Source: Diacronema lutheri (Eukaryota > Haptophyta > Pavlovophyceae > Pavlovales > Pavlovaceae). From it: a DNA stretch of 64,000 nucleotides. Under the pieces are notes generated by a model. The model made no database searches and was not told the origin of the DNA. It saw only the letters and a program-made list of their open reading frames with translations. Shown here piece by piece: positions 19,304-31,364 of the stretch (position 1 is the stretch's first letter; every line of letters begins with the position of its first letter). The position numbers and the translations under genes are program-made. The stretch covers positions 108,093-172,092 of the forward strand of contig JAGTXO010000067.1 in NCBI GenBank assembly GCA_019448385.1, given 5' to 3'.

Positions 19304-21020
19304 ATGTTGCTAGCGCAGAAGGCCGCTCTGAACAACCGCGTGCGCGTGCGGCTGCAGGGCATCCGCGAGCTCGAGCTGCGGCTGTACACGCGCAATTGCA
19401 ACCTGCTCGCGACCGTTTCCGCCGTCACCGCGGGCGCCGCCTACTTCGGGCTTCTCTACCGGACGAAGCCCGACTATGGGCTCGGCGGCCACGCGTCGCA
19501 GGCCGGCTCGCCGGCTGAGGCGGCGTACGTGCTGCTGCTCACGGCGACGCTGGGATTGTCGGTGCAGTGCACGCTCGTCGCCTCGCTCACCGCGATGCTC
19601 GGCCCGGGGCTCGCGCTGCGCGGGCCGGACGGCGCGGTGCGCGCGCGGCGCTCGGCCACCCACGCTGCGGCCGCTGGCGTGCCGGCTGCGCTGCACCCCG
19701 CGGCTCTCGCGCGCGTCGCCGCGCGTCGCTTCGCGCCACCACAGCAGCGCGTCTCCGAACGCCTTCGATCCAACGCGCGAGCTCCCCCCGTCCGCGCGGC
19801 GCGCACGCGTTGCGCGGCAGGTGCCGATCGCGGTCGAACTGATGCGCGTCTTCTACTCTCTCGCGCTGCTCCTCGAGCTCGCCGGCCTCGCCGCGTTCCT
19901 CGCAACGGCCGTCGCGTTCACATGGGCCAGCGGGCTGAGCGCCGTCGCGCGGCTGCTCGCCGGCTGCGCTCTCGCCTCGTCGGCGGCAGCCATCGTGCGG
20001 TACGCAGCCCACCTGCGCGCGCTCTTCAGCCTACCGGACGGCGGTCCGGCCGGCTCGGCGATTGACTACGCCGACGGCTGGGTGGGCGAGCGCGACGGGT
20101 GTCGCGCGACCGACGCGCCGCGCGCGCCGTGTGCGATGGCGGACGGCGCACGCGCGCGCGGCGCGGGCGGGCGAGGATGCGCGCCAGCTGACGATGGCGG
20201 CGGCAGCCACTGTGCGGGGCCTGTCCACGCGCAGTTGCGGCCCGTCGACGACGTGGGCCTTCCGCACGTCGAGCGCGTGCGCAGTGTGGCGGAGGGCGGG
20301 CCGCACGCGCCGTCGAGCGCGCGCGCGGCTGCGTGGCCTGCGGCCGCGTTGGACGGCGCGGGCGAGATGGCTTGCAGAGGAGTTTCGACGCCCGCCATGT
20401 GCCGCTCCAGCGTCGGCGCCGGCACGCGTGGCGGCGAAGCGCGGGCGTGTGCGCGCGTCGAGCGTGCCGATGACGGCGTGGCGCTCGACACGCTGCTGCT
20501 GCGCACGGCGGCGCACGGCACGCGTGCCGTCCGGGCGGCGGTGCAAGGCCTGCGCGCGCGCGCACGGCAACGGCCGGCAGACCAGCGCCGCGTGGCGTAC
20601 GCGCGCATGGCGGCGGCGGGCGGCGGTGCGCTGGGCGACGGTGAGGACGAGGGCGGCGGTGGGTTCGCCTCGCGCCCGCCCAGTGCGGACGGTGCGCTGC
20701 ACGGCGGTGACGCCGAGCTTGAGGTCGCGGTCGTCGAGCCCCCGTGGGGTGCACACACCGGTGTGCGCACGTCGCGTGACGCGCTCGCGTTGGCGGAGGG
20801 CGTGGACGCGCACGCGAGCCAGCGCGCGCGTGTGGCGGTCGCGGCGGAGAGGGGAGCGATGCAGCCGCGCGCTGCGCCCTCGCGCTCGGGCTCGGAGTCC
20901 GAGTCCGGGTGTGCCGCTGCGACGTCATGTCACGGTCCGGGCGGCGCATTGAGAGCAGGTCAGTGCGCGGCGCCTTCAACTCGGGCACCAGTGCCAGGCC
21001 CAAGTGCAGGGCAAGGGTGA
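19304..21020 (+). CDS. Four-TM membrane protein, possibly Orai-like
   Basis: The proposed gene is join(19304..19636, 19821..21020), about 510 residues. The donor GTGCGC follows the codons for RGPDGA, the acceptor is GGCAG|GTG, and the intron (184 bp) is phase 0. The first exon has IRELELRLYTRNCNLLATVS entering a first TM helix, then a second (LTATLGLSVQCTLVASLTAM) ending in LGPGLALRGPDG. The second exon has two more hydrophobic helices (VFYSLALLLELAGLAAFLA and LLAGCALASSAAAIV). The charged N-terminal helix and four-helix plan recall Orai-type calcium channel relatives found in protists, but no channel-defining residue was verified. The frame stays open to 21020 with low-complexity sequence, so the true C-terminus may be earlier. 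Confidence 0.55.
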
Positions 21021-21129
21021 TTCGCCTCTCGTCGCGTTGGCCTGTGCTCTGCGCGCGTCCGAGTGTCACTGACCAAGTCACACTCACGCCCCGGATCCTC
21101 GTCGCGAGCTCGACTGAACGCACGGCGCG

Positions 21130-23393
21130 ATGGCGGATGTCGCGGCGAGCGCACGAGACGTTGTGCCGATGGAGGACGGGGAGGACAAGCCTGAGGTTGC
21201 CGCGGAGCACGCCGAGGATCGCAACGGTGGTGTGCGCGACCGATCGCGCGACGACGATCGCCACAACGACCGGCACGACCGCCGCCGCTCGCGCTCGCCG
21301 CGCCGCGGGCACGCGCGCGACACTTCGCGCCGCACGGCTCGTTCGCGCTCGCGCTCGCCTGGGCGCAGCGGCAGGTACGACCGAGACCGGTACTACGACC
21401 GGCGCGAGTACCGGCGCTCTCGCTCGCCGCGCCGCGGCTCGGCGCGCGACGCGCCGCGCCGCTCGGCGCGCTCGCGCTCGCGCTCGCCAGGGCGCGGCGG
21501 CGGCTATCGGCGCGAGTCGCGCTACGGCAACGGCCGCGAGCGCTCATTCTCGCCGCGCCGCGGCTGGCGCGATCGCGCCGGCATCAACGTGGCTAGCGCC
21601 CGGCCCCCGTTTGGCGCGAGCGCGCCACCGCGCGCCGCGGACGGCGACGAGGCGAGCGGCGGAGGCACCGCGGGCGCGAACTCGGCGTTGACGCTTATCG
21701 CGCGCCAGCTGCCGCCAAGCGCCACAGCCGAGGCGGTGCGCGCGGCCTTCTCGCACTTCGGGCCGGTGGGCGATGTGCGCCTCGTGACGAGCGGTGGGCG
21801 CAGGGGCGGAGGCGCGCGCGGCGCAGATGTCGCAGGAGAGGACGGTGCGTCGCGCAACGACGCGCCGGCGCGCTGCCTGGGCGTCGGCTTCATCGAGATG
21901 GCCACGGAGGAGGGGTACGTCGCCGCGCTCGCCGCCGGGCAGCTGCACTTTGAAGCCCACGCTGGCGGCACGGACGGCGCGTCGGACGCGCTCGCGTCAA
22001 TGCTCAGCTCGTCGATTGTGGTGATTCAGCCTGGAGCGCTTCCCGCCAAAATTTCGGCGCCTCCAACGCTGCCGGCGCTCGGCGCGCCCGCGCCATTCGC
22101 ACCCGCCGTCGTCGGCTCCAGCGGCGGCGCACCCTTGGCGCCGCCGCCCCCGCCGCCGCCGCCACCGCCGCCAGCAGCGCAGCCGTGTGCCGGCGCCGCC
22201 AGCCACACGGCGGCCACCTCCGTGTGGCTCGCGCACTGCGGCGTACAGGCGGCAGCGGCGACGACCGCGATGTTCGGCAGCGCTGCGCATGCCGCGCTCC
22301 CGCCGCCGCCGCCGCCGCCGCCGCCGGGCGCGCCAGCCCTCCTCGGCGCGTGCGCGGTGCAGCCACCGCTCGGGACGCCCTGGCCGGCTGGCGCGTCAGT
22401 CCGGCCACCGGACGGCCAGATGACTGAGGAGCTGCGCGCCGCCGTCGCGGCCGCTACGGCCAAGCTCGCGACGAGCGCGTGTGCGCAGCCCGCGGCTGGC
22501 TACGGCGCGCCGCCGTTTGGCGGCGCCGCCGGTTGCGGCGCGGCGGGGGGCGGCGCGTTCGCGCTGCCGCCTCCGCCCGCGCCGCCCGCGTTCGCGGACG
22601 ACGGCTCGCTCGACGAGGGCGGAGGCTGTCGCAAGCTGGGAATGAGCCAGCGCACCGCGCTCATGTCCAAGCTGGCACTCACCGCCAAGCTGCAGCTGCC
22701 CGCACACACGCTGCGAGCGACGGCTGCAGCGGTGCCTGACTTGGCCAGTGACTCGATCACGTCACTGCAGCAGGCGGGCTCGACCGAGCACCTCTCGCGC
22801 TGCCTGCTTTTAAAGGTGGGCGCGCGGCAGGCGGCTGGCGGCTGTCGCAGGGCGGGCGGGCGGGCGGGCGGCGGACGGGCGGGCGGCGTGTGGGCGGGCG
22901 GGCGTGCGGCGGGCGGTTGGGGCGGGCGGACGGGCGAGCGGCGGGCGGGCGGGCGGGCGGGCGGTGCACCGCCGACGGGCAGCGCGCGGCAAGCTCCGTA
23001 GCGCGCGCCTGTGCGAGCCTGACCGTGCGCGCCCTCACCCTCGCCACCTCCACCGCCCTCGCCCCGTTTCCCGTGTGCCGGCAGGGCATGTTTGACCGGC
23101 TGAGCGACGAAGCATCGGCCCCTTCGTTCTACGCCGACCTCGAGACCGAGGTGCGCGCCGAGTGCGCGGCCGCGTCGACGGGGCGCGTGCTGCACGTCGC
23201 GGCCGACCGCTGGTCGAACGGCTTCATTTACGTCAAGTTTGAGCAGCTGCGCGACTGCGTCTCGGCAGTCGCGCGACTCGACGGCCGTTTCTTTGCAAAG
23301 CAGCGCATCCGCGCGGAGCACATCCGCGAAGCGGATTACGACCGCAAGTGGCCAAAGGCAAAGGCGGCGGATGCAACGGCCGCGCTGCTCTGA
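21130..23393 (+). CDS. RBM39/CAPER-like SR splicing factor
   Basis: The gene is join(21130..22815, 23085..23393), 664 residues; the intron is 269 bp, phase 0, AAG|GTGGGC to GGCAG|GGC. Residues about 35-150 are an RS domain with repeated RSRSPRRG and RSRSPGR. About 185-300 is a degenerate RRM (LTLIARQLPPSATAEAVRAA to GVGFIEM) with a Gly-rich insertion. Long Pro and Ala tracts follow. Exon 2 codes for the C-terminal U2AF-homology RRM (GMFDRLSDEA, VRAECAAASTGRVLHV, GFIYVKFEQL, LDGRFFAKQRIRAEHI). RBM39 proteins work with U2AF in 3' splice-site recognition, which fits the unusual polypyrimidine tracts nearby. A typical second RRM is not evident. Confidence 0.8.
22855..22976 (+). repeat. GGGCGG-rich run in the RBM39-like intron
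   Basis: Most of the 269-bp intron is irregular GGGCGG units on the coding strand, enough G-triplets to form G-quadruplex RNA. It lies between the donor and a short pyrimidine-rich tract before the acceptor. Confidence 0.8.
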
Positions 23394-23465
23394 TCAGCGG
23401 ATTGCACCGGCGCACCACGAATGCAGAGGATGGAGAAGTACACACGGTTGAAGGTTGCGAATGTC

Positions 23466-24059
23466 TCACGCGGCCGCGACCAAGGCCTCGAGCTCGACGG
23501 CAAAACGGCCAGCGGTGCCCGACGTGCCCAGACCGACGCGGTTGATCTTGCCGAGATGCTCGGAAAGCGGCGGGCCGGGGCGCGGCTGGCCTCGCGTGGT
23601 GAGCTGGAATGCCGACCACGGCACGCGCACGCTCCGCTCGCGACCCGCGCCCGGCTCGAGCTGAAAGTGCGCCGAGAAGACAGTTTGGTCGGTCGTGACG
23701 CCGGCGACGCCGACCTGCATCGTAAAGTTGCGCAGGCCGGACGAGGCGCGAAGCCGAAGCTCGAGTGCGCTCGTGCCACTCGCATCCGGGAACGTGCCGG
23801 TGCCCATCGTCCGCATCGTGCAAAAGCCAGGCGAGCGCAGAAAGCTGACGACTTTCACCTCGCCCTCCCACAAGCCGAGCGCGCGCGCCGCGTCGACGCG
23901 GAAGGCGGAGACGCTGCCGCCGCCCATCACGGGATCATCGACGGTGCGGACCGCGTGTGCCGTCGCGTCCGCGCCATCCCACGTGAGGAGGGGCACATCC
24001 GTGACGGCGGTCGCGCGAACGACGCTGAGCGCGAGGAAGACGCAGATCCGCGCCGCCAT
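23466..24059 (-). CDS. CIA30-domain protein with signal peptide
   Basis: A single-exon protein of 197 residues. The N-terminus MAARICVFLALSVVRATAV looks like a signal peptide. The body is a CIA30 domain: VRTVDDPVMGGGSVSAFRV is the diagnostic motif near the start, followed by GFCTMRTMG and the C-terminal strand motif KINRVGLGTSG. CIA30 (NDUFAF1) proteins help assemble mitochondrial complex I, but many algal relatives with signal peptides have no proven role in that. The gene converges with the RBM39-like gene (72 bases between stops) and runs in the same direction as the cyclin gene. Confidence 0.8.
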   Translation of the reverse strand: MAARICVFLALSVVRATAVTDVPLLTWDGADATAHAVRTVDDPVMGGGSVSAFRVDAARALGLWEGEVKVVSFLRSPGFCTMRTMGTGTFPDASGTSALELRLRASSGLRNFTMQVGVAGVTTDQTVFSAHFQLEPGAGRERSVRVPWSAFQLTTRGQPRPGPPLSEHLGKINRVGLGTSGTAGRFAVELEALVAAA

Positions 24060-24206
24060 TCTGCGTCCGCCTGTCCGGTCCGGCTCGGTCTGTCACAGAC
24101 TCGGCGGTTAGAACACTTCTGACTTTTGATTCCACGCTCGGCACAGCGGGCAGGCGAAGGCCGGGGGGAGGGGGGGATGGAAGGCTGCTGCTTCTGTCTA
24201 GGCTCG

Positions 24207-27145
24207 TCACATCGTCTTGCGCCGCGCGCGGACGGCGACGTCGTCTAACTGCGCACCGCGCGAGCGCAAGCGCAACCTGCCCAGATCGCGCAGCGCGAAG
24301 AGATAGCAGAAGAAGGTCTTCGCCGGCACGCACATCTCAAACTCGAGCAGACCTGCAAGCGCTGCCTCCGCCTTGGCAAGGTGCGCGCAGTCGAGCTCGG
24401 GCTCGAGCTGGCCGCGCACGTCCCGCAGCCACACGTCCTCGTCGCACCACGTCTGCGCCCGCGTGTGGGTGGGTGGGTGGGTGGGTGGGTGGGTGGACGG
24501 GTGGGTGGTTGGACGGGTGAGAGGAAGTGAGGGAGAAGAGGGCGAGGGAGACGCGAGTCGGGTTGGGATGACGCATCCGTCAGCGCCTCACAGACACGCC
24601 GCACACGCGGACACAGCATGACCCATGCCCACCAACCCCCCCCCCCCCCCCCCCCCCTCACCCCCCAGCCACACAGGCGGCAGGTGCGCACCTTGGCTGC
24701 GAGCACGAACGCAGCGACCAACGCCGGCCGCCAGTTGCGCCGTGAGAGCGCGCGCCGCGCACACAGCGCGCGCTCGACGAGCGCGAACGCGATAACAGCC
24801 ACCTCGGCCTCGACGCCGAGCCTGCTCACGAGCATCTCGACGAGGCACGCGCAGTTCGCCTCGGAGAAGCGCGGCGGCGATGACGGCGGCGAAGTTGGCG
24901 CGGCGCGAGGCACGCGCGCGCTCGCCGGCGCGGCGGGAGGCGCCGCCGCTGGCGCTGTCGACGGCGACGGCGGCCGCTCTGTAGGTGGCGTTGGCGTGCG
25001 CGCTTCCAAGTTGCCCACACCGCACGCACCCGCGCGCGAGCGGCGCGGCGGGAGACCGGACAGCAGCGGCATCGGCGGCGACGAAAGTGCGCCGCCCAGC
25101 CCGCCGCCGTCCGGTCGCTCCGGAAGCAGCGGCGGGCGGTCGGCGGCGCTGCGCGCGGCGCGGCGCGGGCTACGAACGCCGGCGGAGGCCACGCCGTCGG
25201 CGCGGCACGCGGGGTAGCCGCACACGACGTCCTCGTCCTCCGCCGCGCCGGGCGACTGAGCTGCCGGCGGCTGCGCCGGCAGCTCGTCGTCGCCGCCGCC
25301 GCGTCGCCGCGCCGGCGCGGCGGAGGACGAGGATGTCGCGTGCGGCTGCCCCGCGTGCCGCGCCGACGGCGAGCGGCTCGCGCGCGGAGTGGCGTGAGGG
25401 TCTGCGTTGCGAGGGTCTGCGTGGCGAGGGTCTGCGTGGCGAGGGTCTGCGTGGCGAGGGTCTGCGTGGCGAGGGTCTGCGTGGCGAGGGTCTGCGTGGC
25501 GCGCGCCGCCCTCGCGCCGCGCGCGATCGGCGTGCGCATCGCGCTGCGGTGCATCGACGCCACTGAGTCTCACCACACGCTCGTCCAGCTGCTGCACGAG
25601 CGTGTCCGCCGCCGCCGCCGTGCGCGCGCGCGCGCGCGGCGGCGCGGCGGCGGCGGACGCGCGCACGCGCGCGCACGGCGGCGCGGCGCGCGCGACAGTG
25701 GTGGCCCCATCGCCACCGCACGTGGGCCGAGCGTGCGGCGCGCGCGCCGTGTGCGAGACGTGGAGCGCAATTGCCGCGGCGATGCCGGCGAAGAGCTCGC
25801 ACCGCGCGTTCGCGGCGGCGGCGGCGGCGGCCGCCGCCGCCGCGCGCTCCGTGGCGCGTCCGGCGCGCGCGCCGGACTCTGCGCTGCCGCCGGCGGGCGC
25901 CACGTCGGGCGGGGGCGACACTGCCGTGCTGGGCGCGTGCGCGGGCTTCTCAGCGCGGGCGCGCGCGCACGATGGCGCGGGCGTCACGCCGAGCGGCGGC
26001 GACGCGGCGGGCCGCATCGCGGGCGCGCTCGTGGCCGACGTGCGTGGTGTGGCGGCCACGGCCAAAGGCGCAGCGGAGGCGTCGCGGACGGCTGGCAGCG
26101 TGACGGTGGCCTTCGCGACGGCCGAGAGCGCCGCGCGCCTGCGCGCGCGCACGTTGGAAGCGGGCGACGCCGCGTCGGCGGCCGCGGCCGCGGCCGGGGC
26201 GTCGGCGTCCGCGCCCTGCGCGCACTCGGCGGCGTCCGCGCCGGCCGCGGCCGCGGAGCCAGCGGGGGCGAGCTCGCGCAGGAGCGGATCGAGCGGCGTG
26301 GCGCATCGCGTGATCGACGCGCTGCCCTCGCTGCCCGCGCCCGAGTGGCCAAAGCTGCCGCCGCCCGCGGCCGAAGCGCCGCGCGCGAGCACCGCGTCCG
26401 CCGCGCTCGCGCCCGCGGTCGTTGCGCGCTCGGCGGCGGCGGCGAGCTCGGCGCTGAGCGCGCGCGAGAGCGCGCGCGACGCGCGCTGCTCGCCGCAATC
26501 GCCCTTGCTGAGCAGCGCGCTCAGCTCGCGCAGCTGAGCTTCGTCAGCCGAGTGGCGCGGCGCTGGGAGCGAAAGACGCGCCGAGCGCGATGCGATGTCT
26601 GCCGGGCGTGCGCGCGGCGGCTGCGGCGGCGCGGGCGGCGCAAGCTCGTCGGCGGGTGACACGGCGCGGTGCACGCAGAGCGCCACGACTGGCTTAAGCC
26701 CGCAAGGCTCACGCACGCCGCTCGCCGGCTCGCTCCGCTCGGCGTCGGGGGCGAACTGAGAGCGCGCGTGCTCGAGCGTCTCGCCGCCGTCTCCGCCGCC
26801 GGATGGAGGCCGCTCGCCGGCCGTGAAAGGCGGCGGCGGCGGCGACGACGACGACGACGGCGGCGGCAACGGCTGGTGCGGCGCGAGTGGCGAGCGAACC
26901 GCCACGCTGGCGGACTTGCGCAGCTCGGCAGCGCGTCCGGCCGCGTCGCCAGTTGGCGAGCGCGTGCGCGCGCGCGTGTGCGCCGCAAATGGCGGCTGCA
27001 GTGGTGACGATGGGAGCGACGGCTTGAGCGATGGCGAGGTGGCGGGGATGATGCACAAGCCTGTGTCCGCGCGCGAGAGCGCGTCGCGCGCGCTCGGGGC
27101 CCCCTCGCCCGCCCTCTCGCCTACGCTCGTAAGCGACTCGTCCAT
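24207..27145 (-). CDS. Cyclin (Pho80/cyclin-Y-like box) with a long disordered N-terminus
   Basis: The gene is complement(join(24207..24452, 24692..27145)), about 899 residues; the intron is 239 bp, phase 0, AAG|GTGCGC to GCGCAG|ACG. Residues 1-750 are low-complexity Ala/Ser/Pro/Arg. The cyclin box is at the C-terminus: FSEANCACLVEML, VIAFALVERAL, NWRPALVAAFVLAAK then, across the splice, TWCDEDVWLRDVRGQ, ending LLEFEMCVPAKTFFCYLFAL. The spliced AAK-TWCDEDVW junction restores the conserved helix, confirming the intron. Pho80/cyclin-Y-type cyclins activate Pho85/CDK-like kinases. The partner kinase is not in the window. ATG 27145 is chosen because the longer frame starts in atypical sequence. 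Confidence 0.8.
24466..24500 (+). repeat. GGGT microsatellite in the cyclin intron
   Basis: About eight GGGT units near the 3' splice site. On the coding strand they are CCCA/CCAC units and take the place of the usual pyrimidine tract. A run of about 28 C residues follows at 24632-24659, which is G-rich on the coding strand near the donor. Confidence 0.9.
25396..25500 (-). repeat. 15-bp in-frame repeat in the cyclin N-terminus (HADPR)n
   Basis: Seven tandem copies of a 15-base unit (GAGGGTCTGCGTGGC on the plus strand) code for HADPR repeats on the minus strand. The period is a multiple of three, so length changes keep the frame. Confidence 0.9.
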
Positions 27146-27337
27146 GCCGCTTCGCGTCAGTGCAGTGCAGGGTAGCACGAAGACCCGGCCTTGACCCTTC
27201 CAAGTCTTCCGTCCTTTCACTGATCAGGGGGGCAAAATTTTATGGATGGGGGTTTGGGGCTTCCTTGTGGTTTGCCGCGGGCATCGTTCGGGCTGAAATG
27301 GGGCACCACCTCACGTTTATGGTAGTGAATGGCGAAT

Positions 27338-30300
27338 TCACTCCGCTGCCTGCTCTCGCGTGCCCGTGCGCGCATCGTGTTGCGCAAGGATTGAGCGCGC
27401 AGCCTGCTCCTGCTTGTTCTCGAGCTGCGCCTGCATCGCCTCCAACTCCGACATTGCCGCCTCCTTAAGCGGAGCCTCGTGCAACATCATCATCGCCTTG
27501 TACATTGCGCCGCGCTCGCCTGGCGGAGCGCGCACGCGCGCGGCATCGCGCGCAGCCGTGCGCGGTGAGGCGGTGCGCTCCGCCATCCCCGCGCCCTCAG
27601 CGCGAAGGGACGAACGGCAGAGGAGGTGATGCAGTGCGCGCTGCACGCGCGCTGGCGTGGCACGGGGCGGCAGCACGCCCGTCGAGCCGATCTCGACGAC
27701 GCGGGAGCAGCGCGCGCGATCAGCTGCGCGATCGGCGGCGCGCGCACCCGTGTCCTCGACCTTGACAATGTAGACGGGTATCTGCAGCAGCAGTGGCGTC
27801 ATCCTACCCTTGTCAAAGTAGGCGCGCTGGAAGATGTGACCCTGGTGGCCCGTCGTGAACCAGTGCGAGTTCTTGGCTGCAATTCCGCCGGAAATGTAAA
27901 GACCTCCGTACCTGCGCATGCGGCGAGGGCGGAGGGCGGGGCAGAGCGCGAGCGGCAAGCGGCACGCATGCGCGTGCCATGCGCGCCGTGGGGGCCGAAG
28001 CGCGACGCTCCAGGGCGCGCGTGAGGCGCCGGGGCAAGCGGCGATTGCCTGCAGCGCAAACGCACAGCCTCGGCCCAAGAGGGCCAGGCCTGTGCCAGCG
28101 CGTCTCGGCTTGGCCAAGACGGTCAGACGGGCAGCGCGGTGTGCGGCGCGCGGCGCTCACGGCAGCCACTTGAGCGCGGCCGTGCCCGCCTCCGAGCCGT
28201 ACGCGTCGACGAAGATATCGACGGCCTTGAGGCACAGCACGTCACCTGCGCCCGCGTTCTTCGCGACGACCGCGCCCTTGATGTGAGCGGGCGAGTTCTG
28301 CCATTCCGCGTCCGCGCCGATCGCGAGCCTGCCAGCGAGCAGCCCAGTCAAGCCAGCAAGGATGGACCGCATGCACCCGCCGCACGCCGATCGGTTGGCG
28401 CAAGGTGTGCACGCCGCGCAGTCGATGCCGGCGCGTGCGGCGCGAGGGCGGGGAGAAGGGGGGGGGGGGGGGGGGGGAGGGAAGGGGGAAGGCGCTGTGT
28501 GACGAACCGTTCCGTATAGGCCCAGTGCTGCCTGAGGAACTCGTACACATTGGACAGTCCAGGACCAGAGACGACACGCTCGACCGACACGCGGTGCGTC
28601 GCTGCAAACTTGGCCTTGAGGAACTTGAACAGGTCGTAGCTGGCAGCAGAGCGCAGCGGGCGGGCGAAGGGGGAGGGGAGGGGGGAGAGCTGGGGGCGGG
28701 GTTGAGCGGGCGCGCATCCGACCCAACCCCACCCCATCCCATATCATCCCATCAAACTCCATCCTATCCGATCCCACCCCATCCCATCCCATCCCATCAA
28801 ACTCCATCCTATCCGATCCCATCCCATCCCATCCCATCAAACTCCATCCTATCCGATCCCACCCCATCGCTCGGCGCGTGCATGCCGTGCCGCGCGCCGG
28901 CGCTGCGGCCGCGGCCGCCGCGCACGCGCCCGGCGCGCGATACGCACGCGATCTCGTCACGCGGCGAGAATTCAGCATGGCCGCCCTCGGACGGCCAGCA
29001 CGTGTACGTGAGCATCCCGCCGTGGTTCGCATCGGCTGCTGCGGTGAGGTAGCATTCGCCAAGACCGGTGCCCGCGCCAATGCATGCAATGGGCGCGCCC
29101 TTGCGCGGCTGTGCACCGTTGATGACGATCACCTCGTCCTCGGAGAGGGTGAGCAGGCCGTAGCCTTGCGCCTCAAAGTCGTTGATCAGCTTGACGCGGG
29201 GGATCGCCGCGCGCTCGCCGAGCTCGTTACCGTTGATCACCTGCGCGCCGCGGGGCGAGGGGGCGCGGAAGGGGTGCGGAAGGGGTGCGGGTGAGGCGCG
29301 GAAGGGACGCGGTCGGCGGCGCGGCGCGATCCGCGAGCGACGCGGGTTGAAGTGCCCAATGCACCGGACTGCACACGGCCGCCGCTGCCCCTGCATCGCC
29401 CCATCGCCCCACCCCCCCCCCCCCTCCCCCCCGGCCCCTATCCCTGGCCGCCCGGCATGCTGCGTCGCGGCAGGGCGAGCGTTTGTTGGGCGCTGGGCGC
29501 TGGGCGCTGGGCGCTGAGCGATGGGCGCCAGGCGCTTGGCGCTGGGCGGTTGGCGCGGGTTCGCCCAGCGCGCGCACCCAGCCTGCAGCCACGTTGGTGA
29601 AGCGCACCGCGTTGTCCTGGATGCCGCCCGCGCACGCCAGGCAGCAGACCTCCACGCCCTTCCCGTCCATGCTTGGCGCGGCCTCTTCCAAAAACGCCGC
29701 CATCACCTGACGCGCGCGGCGACCGACCGGCACGCACGCGCGGCGCGGCGGTGCGGCGGCCGCGGCGGTTTGCGCGCGCAGCGGGCGCGCGCGTGGCGGA
29801 GCGCACAGGATGGCAACGGAGAGGTGGGCGCGCACGCGCGCGCCAAGGCCTCGCAGCGGCGGCGCGCGCGCCAAGGCCTCGCAGCGGCGGCGCGCGAGCG
29901 ACCGCGAGAGCCGCACGAGAGCGCTCGTCGGCGTTCGCCTTGCGCGCGCGCGACACGCCGCGTCCACCGGCGGCGCGCACGTGCGAGAAGGAGTCATACT
30001 CCGAGTTGACAAACTTCTTGGCGAGGACGAGCTCGCCCGGCGGCCGCCCTCCAATCTCGGGCACCGCGTCCGCCGGCACACGGAAGAGCTGGAGGCGCGT
30101 GTTGGTGCCGCCGCAATCGCCCGCCATCACAAGCCGCGAGAGGCCGGCTGACTCGCGCCGGACGAGGAGGGGCGTCTGCTGCGCGGGCGCGTCGGAGTCG
30201 CCGAGGATGATCGATATCGGCGGCTGCGGCGAGCCCTGCACGAAGCCCGGCGCAGGCGACGCGATGATCCGCTCCTTTTGCGGCGAGAAGGGCGTGTGCG

Positions 30301-30490
30301 GCCCGCTCGGCACGCCGCCACCCCCCTCGCCGTACGCGCTCTCGCTGTACTCGCTCGAGGAGGCGTTCGCGGTGCGCGCATCGGCAAAGCTAGCCGCAAC
30401 TTTGTCCGACAGCGCGTATGACGCGCATGCTGACGCCGCCGCGGCGGCCGACGCGCGCCTCCAGTGCCCGGCGAGGCGCCGATGCCACAT
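27338..30490 (-). CDS. GLK: Glucokinase, bacterial Glk type, six exons
   Basis: Exons are complement(join(27338..27911, 28161..28328, 28508..28639, 28948..29240, 29578..29706, 29981..30490)), 601 residues; every junction keeps phase. The enzyme phosphorylates glucose with ATP. Exon 1 has an about 115-residue N-terminal extension and then MAGDCGGTNTRLQLF, the phosphate-binding loop. Exon 2 has CLACAGGIQDNAVRFTN. Exon 3 has LINDFEAQGYGL with the catalytic Asp in NDF, then GTGLGECYL and PSEGGHAEF. Exon 4 has VVSGPGLSNVYEFL, exon 5 IFVDAYGSEAG, and exon 6 GGLYISGGIAAKN. A C-terminal extension of about 100 residues ends in a helix-rich segment (LEAMQAQLENKQEQ). No peroxisomal tripeptide is seen at the end. 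Glk-type kinases in algae and protists were probably acquired from bacteria. Confidence 0.88.
28733..28866 (+). repeat. About 45-bp minisatellite in glucokinase intron 3
   Basis: Three copies of a unit built from CATCCCATCCCAT followed by CAAACTCCATCCTATCCGAT. It fills the donor-side half of the intron between exons 3 and 4. Confidence 0.9.
29479..29552 (+). repeat. 7-bp GCTGGGC repeats in glucokinase intron 2
   Basis: Degenerate tandem copies of GCTGGGC/GATGGGC near the donor. A run of C residues at 29411-29423 lies in the same intron. Confidence 0.8.
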
Positions 30491-31364
30491 GGCGGCTCGC
30501 CGAAAAAGTTCGCAACGGGAGGTTTTTGCGGGGACGGAGGGCGGGCGTGGAAGAATCTTGCCAGAAGCGTCTCCGCCACCTCGCGCACGTCAAGCGGAGT
30601 GAAGCCGCACACAGCGGTGAGTGCCTGCGCTCGGCGGACCGCACTGGCTCAGCCCCGTGCGCCGTGCCTGTCAAGCTGACCCTCACGCCGCCGCCGCGGA
30701 CGCCCGCCGGCCTTGGCTCACTCCGCTTCCCTCTTTCAGAGTAGAAGTTTCCGAATTTGTCACGACTTGTTGGCTCACGTTGGCGGCGTCGGCGGCGCCA
30801 AGACGAGCGATGAGGGCGGCGGTGAGGCGCGCGCGCCAACGCGCACTGTCTAAACCGCGGTAGTGGATAGCTCGGCCGTCCTTATGCAGCGCGCCGTGCT
30901 CGCGATGCCACTTGTACGCCGGCAGCGCGTGCGGTCTTCCCTTGGCGCGGTTGGCGCGCTGCCGTACGCGATTGGGCCACTCGTCGTGTTCATCGTCGTG
31001 TTCATCGTCGAGCTCATCATCGCGATCGGGCCCCGTACGCGCGTGGCTTAATGGTTGTGATCACCTTGATGCTGAATGGCGTCTTGCAGCTGCGAGCACT
31101 GCTGCTCCTCGTCGTGCTCATCTCTGCGCCCCTTCACTGCCGTCCCGATGCTCGCGTCCGCCGCGCTCGTGCGGCAGGCGGCGGCCCTTTGCCGCGCGGA
31201 GCGTGCACGCTCTCGAGCTTGATGGTGGCGCGGTCGTGCCGCGCTCGGCGTCTACGCGAGCGCCTGTGTTGCCGTGCACTCGCTCGCTCTGTGGCGGGTG
31301 CTATCCTCATTGATCGTCAGTACACCCCCCCCCCCCCCCTCCTCCCTCCTCCCTCTGCGCTGGT
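30491..31364. other. Intergenic region, no supported gene
   Basis: Separates the glucokinase start from the lipid-kinase stop. The only notable frame (30863-31051, plus) codes for a short peptide with one hydrophobic run (LVVFIVVFIVELIIAI) but begins without ATG and has no motif. A C-tract lies at 31323-31340. Most of the region is probably promoter and 3' flank. Confidence 0.5.

Noticed and set aside
30863-31051. A small membrane peptide (62 residues) upstream of the lipid kinase
   Set aside because: It has a non-ATG start, a single hydrophobic run and no other support.
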